Shown piece after piece: positions 1 through 5,828 of a stretch of 5,828 bases of DNA. Location: the NCBI GenBank assembly GCA_030646655.1, contig JAUSLB010000210.1, positions 1-5,828 on the forward strand, in the 5' to 3' direction. Below the pieces are notes generated by a model, which did no database searches, was not told the origin of the DNA, and saw only the letters and a program-made list of their open reading frames with translations. The position numbers and the translations under genes were made by a program. This DNA comes from Deltaproteobacteria bacterium. Its GTDB lineage: Bacteria; Desulfobacterota; GWC2-55-46. The first letter of the stretch is position 1; every line of letters begins with the position of its first letter.

Positions 1-1
1 G

Positions 2-121
2 AAGGTGCTCATATCAAACAGGCATACGGTCGAGGTCTGGTACGGTTTACCGAACCGGAACTCGGTGCGTATACAGGGAAGTCTGGCTCCCAGGGAGGGA
101 TTCGAACCCCCGACCCGGTGA
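2..121 (+). CDS. Possible 3' end of a recombinase-like gene running into the tRNA antisense (5' truncated)
   Basis: The frame is open from the left edge to a TGA at 119-121 and gives about 39 residues. These include HTVEVWYGLPNR and then APREGFEPPTR. The last part is simply the antisense translation of the 3' half of the tRNA and carries no protein-family information. A gene that ends inside the antisense of a tRNA is typical of integrase or recombinase genes at the end of an element inserted at that tRNA, and the VEVWYGLPN stretch resembles tails I associate with such recombinases. That is recollection, not a search result. A second + frame is also open here (1-174), so the frame may be chance. 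A non-coding tRNA flank is a serious alternative. Confidence 0.3.
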   Translation, partial: KVLISNRHTVEVWYGLPNRNSVRIQGSLAPREGFEPPTR

Positions 122-159
122 TTAACAGTCACCTGCTCTGCCGGCTGAGCTACCTGGGA
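84..159 (-). tRNA. tRNA-Asn (anticodon GTT), CCA encoded
   Basis: Read on the minus strand, the 76 nt gene folds into a complete cloverleaf. The acceptor stem TCCCAGG pairs fully with CCTGGGA, followed by discriminator G and an encoded CCA (84-86). The D arm is GCTC/GAGC, and the anticodon arm is GGTGA-CTGTTAA-TCACC, which gives anticodon GTT for Asn. The T arm carries the TTCGAAT loop with one G-T wobble in its stem. It supplies asparaginyl-tRNA for AAC/AAU codons. The discriminator G and the first pair U-A match bacterial tRNA-Asn. It is transcribed divergently from mfd, and a matching promoter lies upstream at 214-243. No T-rich terminator is visible downstream before the window edge. Confidence 0.97.
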
Positions 160-174
160 ATAATAGAGATATAA

Positions 175-200
175 AATCCCCCTGAATTCCCGGGGGGATT
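175..200. terminator. GC-rich stem-loop, terminator-like, in the tRNA leader
   Basis: AATCCCCC (175-182) pairs perfectly with GGGGGATT (193-200) around a 10 nt loop. On the + strand the stem is followed by ATTTTAA, so it could terminate transcription entering from a gene left of the window before it reaches mfd. On the minus strand it is followed by TTATATC, which is a weak T tract, and it would lie between the predicted tRNA promoter and the tRNA. The stem is plain in the sequence. Its role as a terminator, and in which direction, is inference. Confidence 0.45.
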
Positions 201-213
201 ATTTTAAGCAATT

Positions 214-243
214 ATATTAATATTTCTTGCGAATTCAAGTCAA
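214..243 (-). promoter_or_regulatory. sigma70-type promoter for tRNA-Asn
   Basis: Read on the minus strand, a -35 element TTGACT (238-243) is separated by 18 bases from a -10 element TAATAT (214-219). Each matches the TTGACA/TATAAT consensus at five of six positions, and the spacer is A/T-rich. Initiation would fall near 205-208, giving a leader of about 45-50 nt before the tRNA 5' end at 159. No other minus-strand gene lies between, so the tRNA is the natural target. Confidence 0.65.
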
Positions 244-405
244 GGGTTTTTACCGGAAGCGTCCTTTTTAAATCCGCACACCTGTGTTGGAAGGGTACTT
301 TAAAGCCCCTCACGGTCAAATTTGCCCCCGGAGGACAGGCTATATGTTGATTTAAATAATAGAAGTCTTCCAAAACCGCCCATTGCCGATAAAAACGAAA
401 AGCAA

Positions 406-427
406 CCTGCATTTGCAGGCTTAAGCC
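406..427. repeat. Short inverted repeats, function unknown
   Basis: CCTGCATTTGCAGG (406-419) is a perfect 14-base palindrome that can fold as a CCTGC/GCAGG hairpin with an ATTT loop. It abuts and shares two bases with a second palindrome, GGCTTAAGCC (418-427). On the minus strand the first hairpin is followed by TTGCTTTTCGTTTTT, a broken T-rich stretch that is a poor terminator. The pair could be an operator, part of a small RNA or chance. It lies about 35 bases upstream of the mfd -35 element. Confidence 0.35.
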
Positions 428-460
428 GCATAGAGCGCCCCTGCCCGGCCCCATACCTCT

Positions 461-488
461 TTTTACCGCTCTCCCTTTATGGTATAAT
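461..488 (+). promoter_or_regulatory. Extended -10 sigma70-type promoter for the mfd operon
   Basis: A perfect TATAAT (483-488) is preceded by TGG (480-482), which makes an extended -10 element. A weaker -35 TTTACC (461-466, four of six matches) lies 16 bases upstream. Initiation would be near 495, leaving a 5' UTR of about 30 nt before the mfd ATG at 528, with AGGA at 514-517 as the ribosome binding site. Extended -10 promoters tolerate weak -35 boxes, which fits what is seen. No other promoter of this quality is apparent before the downstream genes. Confidence 0.7.
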
Positions 489-527
489 TTTTTGTTGCCG
501 TATCTAACGGTATAGGATGTTTTTATT

Positions 528-3500
528 ATGGAAATGATCGCCGCGGATAAAAAGGCGTATTCGATAAAGACGGCTGTGCACGGGGCCTCGGGCCTCAAGC
601 CCGGGCAGGAGCTAAGGCTTTACGGCCTTCACGGCTCGGCAAAGCCGTTCCTTTTGGCCTCCGCCTTCAGGTCGTTAAATAGGCCGCTCCTTGCCGTGCT
701 GCCCACTCAGGAGGCGGCAGAGGACTTTGCCGAGGACCTGAAGTTTTTCCTGCCCGGATGCGTATCCCTGTACCCTTCGACAGAGTTGCTCCCCTTTGAG
801 CCCCATCCCGCGCATCAGGAGATAACGGCCTCGCGCGTCGAGCTGTTGTTCAGGCTAATTGGCGGGCCGCCTTTTATCATCGTAAGCTCGGCCCCCAGCC
901 TCATGCAGCGGGTAATCCCCAAGGAAGAGCTTGCGGGGAGATCGATAGAGCTGAAAAAAGGCATAGAGTACGAGAGGGACTCCCTTTTACTGAGGCTTCA
1001 GGGGATGGGGTACTCAAGGATGTCGCTTGTTGAGGAGAGGGGAGAGGTCTCGATAAGGGGCGGCATACTCGACATATTCCCGCCCATGTACGACTCGCCT
1101 TTAAGGATAGAGTTCTTCGGGGACGAGGTGGAATCTATAAGGCCCTTCGATCTTTCGACCCAGAGGTCTTTAAAGGAGCTCGACGAGGCGCGCCTCCTTC
1201 CGGCGAGGGAGACGGTTTTATTGAAAGAGGCGCGCCTTAAGGCGAGGGAAAAACTCATGGAGAGGGCGGATAGCCTCGGCCTTAAGAGGGAGGCGTGGGA
1301 GCCTCTATCCGATAAATTGCGCGAGGGCGCCGCTTCCTTCAACTTCGACCCGCTCCTCCCGTTATTTTACGAAAGGCTCGATACGATATTCGATTACCTC
1401 GGAGGAGACACGCTGATTTCCATAATCGGCCCGGAATCCGTATTATCCGAGGCTGAGAGGTTCGGTCGCGAGGTTGACGAGGCTCGTGAGCGGCTTAAGG
1501 CAAAGGGGCAGTTCTTTGTTGAGCCTTATAGCCTCTATATCGGCCCTAAAGAGGTAAAATCCAGTCTTGAAAAATTTCCCATACTCAATATAGAGACCCT
1601 GAAAAGCGAAGGCGTCCAGATACCCTCTGAATCGAACCTCGGCCTAAAGCAGGAGATAGCGTTAAAGAAAGGCGAAGGGCTGCTTAAGCCGCTTGTTGAC
1701 AGGGTTAGTGAATGGATAGGCGAAGGGCAGAAGGTCTGTCTTACGGCGCACAACAAAGGGCAGGCCGAAAGGACAAAGGAGCTGCTCGAAGGCTACGGGC
1801 TTAATCCCAAGATAATAAAAGGCGAGGACGCGCTCGACAGGAAAGATGCCGGGCTCGCTGTAGCGATAGGCTCCCTTTCAACGGGTTTCAGGCTACCAAC
1901 GGAATCTTTGGTCATAATCTCCGAAGAGGAGGTCTTCGGCGAAAGGGTCAAGAGGAGGGCCCCTACTTCAAGGAAGCTCGACGCGTTCCTCACGCAGCTT
2001 CAGGACTTAAATACAGGCGATTTCATAGTCCATAAACAGCACGGCATAGGCCTTTACCGGGGGCTAAAGAGGCTCTCCATAGACGGGATCGAGAACGAGT
2101 TCCTTCTGCTCGAATACAGGGGCGGGGATAAGCTCTATCTGCCCGTATCGAGGATGGACCTCGTTTCAAAGTATCACGGGCTTGAGGGAAAGGCCCCCGA
2201 GCTCGATAAACTCGGCGGCCCCGGATGGGAAAAATCCAAGAAAAAGGTAAGGGAGGCCGTAGAGAGGCTCGCCGGAGAGCTACTGAAGCTCTACGCGGAA
2301 AGGCAGGTGGCCGAGGGCTTTTCGTTCTCCCCCTCTACGCGGCTGTTCCACGAGTTCGAGGCAGGCTTTGAGTATGAGGAGACGCCTGATCAGGCCCGCG
2401 CCATAGAAGAGAGCCTTAAGGACATGGAAGAGCCGAGGCCGATGGACAGGCTCGTATGCGGGGATGTGGGCTACGGCAAGACCGAGGTCGCGATAAGGGC
2501 GGCGTTCAAGGCCGTGCTCGATAAAAAGCAGGTCGCTGTGCTCGTCCCAACGACGGTCCTCGCCCAGCAGCACTTTCGAACGTTCAGCAAGAGGCTTTCG
2601 CCTTATCCCGTCTTTGTTGAGGTGTTGAGCAGGTTTAAAACCAAGAAAGAGCAGAAGGAGATCGTAGATAGGCTCAGGGAAGGGAAGATAGATATCATAA
2701 TAGGCACGCACAGGCTCCTACAGAAGGATATAGGGTTCAAGGACTTGGGGCTCATTGTGATTGACGAGGAGCACAGGTTCGGGGTCGCGCATAAAGAGAG
2801 GCTGAAGCAGATGCGAAAGAGGGTCGATGTCCTGACGCTTACGGCTACCCCCATACCGAGGACGCTCCACATGTCGCTCGCCTCCATCAGGGAACTATCG
2901 ATAATAAATACCCCGCCCGAGGACAGGCTCGCCATTAAGACCCATGTCATGGGCTTTAACGACGGCATCATCGCGGAGGCGATAGAGAGGGAGATGAACA
3001 GGGGCGGGCAGGTCTTCTTCGTGCATAACAGGGTTCAATCAATCGGCGCGATGGAGGAGTTCCTCAAAAAGGCCGTGCCGAGGGCAAAGGTGGCGGTAGC
3101 GCACGGCCAGATGAAGGAGCATGAGCTGGAAGACAAGATGATAGGGTTCGTCAATAAGGACTACGACATCCTCCTTTCAACGGCTATTATCGAATCCGGC
3201 CTCGACATCCCCTCCGCGAATACTATCATTATAAACAGGGCGGACAGGTTCGGGCTCGCGGAGCTGTACCAGCTAAGGGGCAGGGTCGGCAGGAGCAAGC
3301 ACAGGGCCTACGCCTATTTCATCTGCCCCTCGGTTACCGAGCTTACGGACGACGCGAGGAAAAGGATAGAGGTCATACAGGAGCTTTGCGAGCCGGGTTC
3401 CGGTTTCAAGGTGGCGACCTACGACCTTGAGATAAGGGGCGCGGGAGAGCTCCTCGGAACATCTCAGTCAGGCCAGATAGCCGCCGTCGGGTTCGACATG

Positions 3501-4010
3501 TACACGCAGCTCCTTGAAGAGGCCGTAAGGGAATTGAAGGGCGAGGAGGTTACAGAGGAAGTCGAGCCCGAGATAAACCTGAAGGTATCGCACTTTATAC
3601 CTGAGGACTACATCCCGGACACCCGGCAGAGGCTTTCGTTCTATAAGCGGTTAGCGTCCATTACATCAGACGATGAGGCGCACTCGATAAACGAGGAGCT
3701 TACCGACCGCTACGGCGAGGTCCCGGCGCTCCTCGATAACCTCATCCAGATAATGGAGCTGAAGTTACTTTTAAAGAGGCTGAAGGCTCGGGAGCTTACT
3801 CAAAAAGGGATGAGGCTCTATATAACGTTCAGCGACCTCGCTCAAACGGATGCGGGGGATAAAACAGCCGCAAAGGCCTTGAAAATGGCTCAGGCAGAGC
3901 CTAAGAGGTTTAAGCTGACGCCTGATTCGAAATTCATAGTCTTTATGCGCCCAGAAAGCTCCCCGCTCGAAGAGGCCAGATATGTATTGAAAGAGTTTCT
4001 TAAGGGATGA
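528..4010 (+). CDS. mfd: Transcription-repair coupling factor Mfd (TRCF)
   Basis: Mfd is an ATP-driven cytoplasmic DNA translocase. It pushes RNA polymerase stalled at lesions off the template and recruits UvrA to start nucleotide excision repair. The 1160 aa product is close to the usual length (E. coli Mfd is about 1150). A UvrB-homology module fills the N-terminal third, with STELLPFEPHPAHQE around residues 82-96 and GEVSIRGGILDIFPP from 172. The RNA polymerase-interacting domain follows, with DFIVHKQHGIGLYRGL from 498. The RecG-like motor has Walker A GDVGYGKT (645-652), DEEH (746-749), TATPIPRT (from 772), motif V STAIIESGLDIP (from 884) and the translocation motif ELYQLRGRVGRS (912-923). 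The C-terminal TRCF domain begins near 1012. No key residue is missing. The first ATG (528) is preferred because AGGA lies 10 bases upstream; ATG 534 is an alternative. It is the first gene of the operon. Confidence 0.98.
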   Translation: MEMIAADKKAYSIKTAVHGASGLKPGQELRLYGLHGSAKPFLLASAFRSLNRPLLAVLPTQEAAEDFAEDLKFFLPGCVSLYPSTELLPFEPHPAHQEITASRVELLFRLIGGPPFIIVSSAPSLMQRVIPKEELAGRSIELKKGIEYERDSLLLRLQGMGYSRMSLVEERGEVSIRGGILDIFPPMYDSPLRIEFFGDEVESIRPFDLSTQRSLKELDEARLLPARETVLLKEARLKAREKLMERADSLGLKREAWEPLSDKLREGAASFNFDPLLPLFYERLDTIFDYLGGDTLISIIGPESVLSEAERFGREVDEARERLKAKGQFFVEPYSLYIGPKEVKSSLEKFPILNIETLKSEGVQIPSESNLGLKQEIALKKGEGLLKPLVDRVSEWIGEGQKVCLTAHNKGQAERTKELLEGYGLNPKIIKGEDALDRKDAGLAVAIGSLSTGFRLPTESLVIISEEEVFGERVKRRAPTSRKLDAFLTQLQDLNTGDFIVHKQHGIGLYRGLKRLSIDGIENEFLLLEYRGGDKLYLPVSRMDLVSKYHGLEGKAPELDKLGGPGWEKSKKKVREAVERLAGELLKLYAERQVAEGFSFSPSTRLFHEFEAGFEYEETPDQARAIEESLKDMEEPRPMDRLVCGDVGYGKTEVAIRAAFKAVLDKKQVAVLVPTTVLAQQHFRTFSKRLSPYPVFVEVLSRFKTKKEQKEIVDRLREGKIDIIIGTHRLLQKDIGFKDLGLIVIDEEHRFGVAHKERLKQMRKRVDVLTLTATPIPRTLHMSLASIRELSIINTPPEDRLAIKTHVMGFNDGIIAEAIEREMNRGGQVFFVHNRVQSIGAMEEFLKKAVPRAKVAVAHGQMKEHELEDKMIGFVNKDYDILLSTAIIESGLDIPSANTIIINRADRFGLAELYQLRGRVGRSKHRAYAYFICPSVTELTDDARKRIEVIQELCEPGSGFKVATYDLEIRGAGELLGTSQSGQIAAVGFDMYTQLLEEAVRELKGEEVTEEVEPEINLKVSHFIPEDYIPDTRQRLSFYKRLASITSDDEAHSINEELTDRYGEVPALLDNLIQIMELKLLLKRLKARELTQKGMRLYITFSDLAQTDAGDKTAAKALKMAQAEPKRFKLTPDSKFIVFMRPESSPLEEARYVLKEFLKG

Positions 4011-4047
4011 TATAGTTTAGGGCGGCCCTTAAAGGCCCGAGGCCAGT

Positions 4048-4977
4048 ATGGAAATGCGCGCTAAAAAGGGTTTTCTCCTTAGGGTTGCCATAGGACTCCT
4101 CCTCCTCGCTGTCGGCTGTTCCGGCCCAAAAAGCGAACCCCCGAAGATAGTCGCTGAGATAAACGGCAGCGTAGTCACATATTCGCGCTACCACGATTCG
4201 CTTAAAAGGTTTATGCCGGCCGGGCACACGGGGACTCAGGATGAGCTCTCTGAAGTAAAAAAGGAGCTTATAAACCAGATCATAGAGGAGGAGCTTATCC
4301 TTCAGGAGGCAAAGAACTTAAATATTAATGTTGATAATGACGAGTTTTTCTCGGAGCTCGAGGGCATAAAGAAGGAGTACGGGGATGAGCTCTTTAAGGA
4401 GACTATAGCCGAGAGGTACGGGAGCGTTGACAACTGGAAGGAAGAGATAAAAAAGAAGCTCCTTATAAGAAAGACGATAGAGAGGGCCGCGACGGGCTCG
4501 GACCCGTCCGAGCAGGAGGTAAAAAAGTTTTATCTGGAGCATTTAAAGGACTTCGATGTGCCTGACCGGGTGCGCGCCCGGATGATAGTCGTTAAGACGG
4601 ACGAGCACGCGCGCAAGGTCTGGAACAGGCTCACGCCCTCGAACTTCGCTGAGATAGCTATTGAAGAGTCCCTAAGCCCGGAGAATAAGGACGGGGGGGA
4701 TCTGGGGTTCTTCAGCCGCGGAGAGATGCCCCAAGAGTTCGAGGACGCCGTATTCAGGCTGAAGCCGGGAGAGATAAGCCCTGTCATCAAGACGGATTAC
4801 GGCTATCACATATTCCTCCTTGAGGAGAAGAAAAAAGGCGGCAGGCTTAAATACAAAGAGGCAAGGCATAAGATTATAGAGAGGCTCCGCGCCGACAAGG
4901 CGCAGGACGAGTATGCGGCATGGATAACATCGTTAAAGAAGAACGCGAAGATAAAGATAAAAGAGGAACTATTATGA
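4048..4977 (+). CDS. PpiC/parvulin-type peptidyl-prolyl isomerase lipoprotein (SurA/PrsA-like chaperone)
   Basis: This 309 aa protein is predicted to be lipid-anchored and face the periplasm, assisting folding of exported or outer-membrane proteins. After a basic start comes a hydrophobic segment (about 9-23) ending in the lipobox AVGC, with Cys24 as the modified residue. Ser at +2 argues against inner-membrane retention. Residues about 34-150 form a SurA-like helical chaperone region (VAEINGSVVT, then QIIEEELILQEAK). One parvulin domain spans about 175-262, with GGDLGFFSRGEMP (216-228) and GYHIF (252-256). The first-strand histidine of active parvulins (as in ASHIL) is Met179 here, so isomerase activity may be weak. 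The start has GAGG five bases upstream. The gene follows mfd by 37 nt and overlaps the next gene by four, so it is an operon member. PrsA-like naming is possible, but orthology is uncertain. Confidence 0.88.
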   Translation: MEMRAKKGFLLRVAIGLLLLAVGCSGPKSEPPKIVAEINGSVVTYSRYHDSLKRFMPAGHTGTQDELSEVKKELINQIIEEELILQEAKNLNINVDNDEFFSELEGIKKEYGDELFKETIAERYGSVDNWKEEIKKKLLIRKTIERAATGSDPSEQEVKKFYLEHLKDFDVPDRVRARMIVVKTDEHARKVWNRLTPSNFAEIAIEESLSPENKDGGDLGFFSRGEMPQEFEDAVFRLKPGEISPVIKTDYGYHIFLLEEKKKGGRLKYKEARHKIIERLRADKAQDEYAAWITSLKKNAKIKIKEELL

Positions 4978-5828
4978 GGAAGAGGGCGGAAAGACCCATT
5001 TCTTCTTTATTTATTGCCGGGCTTGCGCTCTTGCTTGCAGTCCTTTTGCCCGCGCTCCCCAAGGCCGAGAATGTCGACAGGATCGTGGCAATAATAAACG
5101 ACGGCATCATTACCTTATCCGAGCTTAACGCCGCCTTGAACCTTGCTATGGAGAGGATAGAGGGCTTCAATAAGAACGACGCGGGCAAGGCCGCAGAGCT
5201 TAAGACAAAGATACTCGACAGCCTCATAGAGCAAAAGCTCGTAAAGCAGGCGTCCGACAAGGCCGGCATAGAGATAAGCGAAAGGGAGATAGACAACGCC
5301 GTAGACGACATAAAAAAGCAGAATAACCTCACTCACGAAAGCCTTCTCCTCGCGTTAGCGCAGTCCGGCCTTACTTACAGGGAGTACAGGGAGCAGCTGA
5401 AAGAGCAGATACGGCAGGTCAAGTTCATAAACAAGGAGTTCCGCTCAAAGGTCTCAGTGCTCCCCGAGGACATTGAGGACTACTACCGCCAGAACATGAC
5501 GGATTTCTACGGCCCGCCCTCCTTCAGGCTGAATATGATTTTCATACCGGAAACCGATAAGGAGATAGCGAAGATCAAGATCAAGACCGTACAGGAGGGG
5601 CTTGCAAAAGGCGAGGACTTTAGGGATCTGGCGAGCCACTACTCCGAGGGCCCGGGCGCCTCGCTCGGAGGAGATGTCGGGTACCTTAAATCAGGCGAGA
5701 TGGACAAGGCTATAGAGGCCGCGGCCTTGGGGCTTAAGGGAGGCGAGATAAGCGGGCCTATCGTAACCCCGGACGGGGTCTATTTCATACAGCTCGTTGA
5801 CGCAAAGCCCGCCGCCCCGAGGTCCCTT
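4974..5828 (+). CDS. surA: SurA-like periplasmic chaperone / peptidyl-prolyl isomerase (3' end outside the window)
   Basis: The frame is open to the right edge (285 codons seen). SurA proteins escort unfolded outer-membrane proteins through the periplasm to the BAM machinery. A Sec signal peptide is visible: basic MRKRAER, a hydrophobic core to about residue 28, and probable cleavage after PKA near residue 31. The mature start VDRIVAIINDGIITLSEL is the hallmark opening of SurA N-terminal domains, and helices with DSLIEQKLVKQAS and YREYREQLKEQIR follow. A parvulin-like domain begins near 183 and has GGDVGYLKSGEM (232-243). Both usual active-site histidines appear replaced (Met188 and Tyr270), so it may act mainly as a chaperone. 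The ATG overlaps the upstream stop as ATGA, with AGAGGA six bases upstream (4962-4967). This points to translational coupling. Only one parvulin domain is seen before the edge, so I cannot tell whether a second follows. Confidence 0.9.
   Translation, partial: MRKRAERPISSLFIAGLALLLAVLLPALPKAENVDRIVAIINDGIITLSELNAALNLAMERIEGFNKNDAGKAAELKTKILDSLIEQKLVKQASDKAGIEISEREIDNAVDDIKKQNNLTHESLLLALAQSGLTYREYREQLKEQIRQVKFINKEFRSKVSVLPEDIEDYYRQNMTDFYGPPSFRLNMIFIPETDKEIAKIKIKTVQEGLAKGEDFRDLASHYSEGPGASLGGDVGYLKSGEMDKAIEAAALGLKGGEISGPIVTPDGVYFIQLVDAKPAAPRSL

Larger units (their letters stand above)
160..527. other. Divergent intergenic region between tRNA-Asn and mfd
   Basis: These 368 bases hold no gene I can support. 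From left to right they contain the tRNA leader with a GC-rich stem-loop (175-200), a minus-strand promoter for the tRNA (214-243), an unassigned stretch (about 244-400), a short perfect inverted repeat (406-419) beside the palindrome GGCTTAAGCC (418-427), and a + strand promoter for mfd (461-488). A 4 bp hairpin (CCGT-ATCTA-ACGG) near 498-510 lies in the presumed mfd 5' UTR. Small open frames on both strands cover the promoters and have no convincing start sites, so I treat them as chance. Confidence 0.75.

Noticed and set aside
43..57. Hairpin CGGTT-TACCG-AACCG as a terminator for tRNA-Asn
   Set aside because: The stem is only 5 bp and is not followed by a T tract on the minus strand, so it does not qualify as an intrinsic terminator.
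88..121. The peptide APREGFEPPTR as a protein motif
   Set aside because: This is the well-known translation of the antisense of a tRNA T arm and acceptor stem, so it has no meaning as a protein signature.
322..507. A 61-codon + strand open frame upstream of mfd
   Set aside because: It starts with TTG without a ribosome binding site and runs through the predicted mfd promoter. Its composition is not protein-like.
212..598. A 128-codon minus-strand open frame across the intergenic region and the start of mfd
   Set aside because: It begins inside the secure mfd coding sequence, has no convincing ribosome binding site, and covers both the mfd promoter and the tRNA promoter. Its translation resembles no family I know.
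2280..2971. Long minus-strand open frames opposite the Mfd motor domain
   Set aside because: They lie entirely opposite highly conserved mfd motifs. Codon bias explains their length, and they show no domain or start signals.
4874..5332. A 152-codon minus-strand open frame opposite the junction of the two chaperone genes
   Set aside because: It is antisense to two well-supported coding regions and spans their overlap. Its Ser/Leu-rich translation is typical of a shadow frame.
1..5828. CRISPR arrays, insertion sequences, toxin-antitoxin pairs or other accessory systems
   Set aside because: I saw no regularly spaced repeats, transposase motifs, terminal inverted repeats or small paired genes. 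Apart from the left edge, the window is accounted for by housekeeping genes.

Overview
This window looks like an ordinary chromosomal locus of a Gram-negative bacterium with an outer membrane. It carries a lipoprotein chaperone and a SurA-like periplasmic chaperone directly downstream of mfd. The gene order (mfd, then parvulin-type peptidyl-prolyl isomerases), the moderate GC content and the heavy use of AGG for Arg and ATA for Ile suggest a deltaproteobacterial (Desulfobacterota) or Nitrospirota-like lineage. That placement is an inference, because no marker gene here fixes the taxonomy.

Layout. The left edge (1-121) holds an open + strand frame that enters the window from outside and runs into the antisense of the tRNA. 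It may be the C-terminal tail of a recombinase-type gene, but this is weak. A complete tRNA-Asn(GTT) with encoded CCA lies on the minus strand at 84-159. A good sigma70-type promoter for it is read on the minus strand at 214-243, and a strong GC-rich stem-loop (175-200) sits between that promoter and the tRNA. The divergent intergenic region (160-527) also contains a small hairpin, an unassigned stretch and a + strand extended -10 promoter (461-488) placed to drive mfd.

The rest is one + strand operon. mfd (528-4010, complete, 1160 aa) encodes the transcription-repair coupling factor with all expected motifs. After a 37 nt gap comes a 309 aa lipoprotein with a SurA-like N-terminal region and one parvulin domain (4048-4977). 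The third gene overlaps it by four bases (ATGA) and encodes a Sec-exported SurA-like chaperone/isomerase (4974 to the right edge, incomplete).

How they work together. Mfd acts in the cytoplasm on stalled RNA polymerase and recruits UvrA. The two isomerase-like proteins act across the inner membrane in folding or escorting outer-membrane proteins. The proteins have no obvious shared pathway, so the linkage looks like shared transcription. Within the pair, translational coupling suggests related roles. I found no defence system, CRISPR array, insertion sequence or clearly new system. The most notable points are the loss of normally conserved parvulin histidines in both chaperones, the stem-loop in the tRNA leader, and the possible element remnant beside the tRNA.
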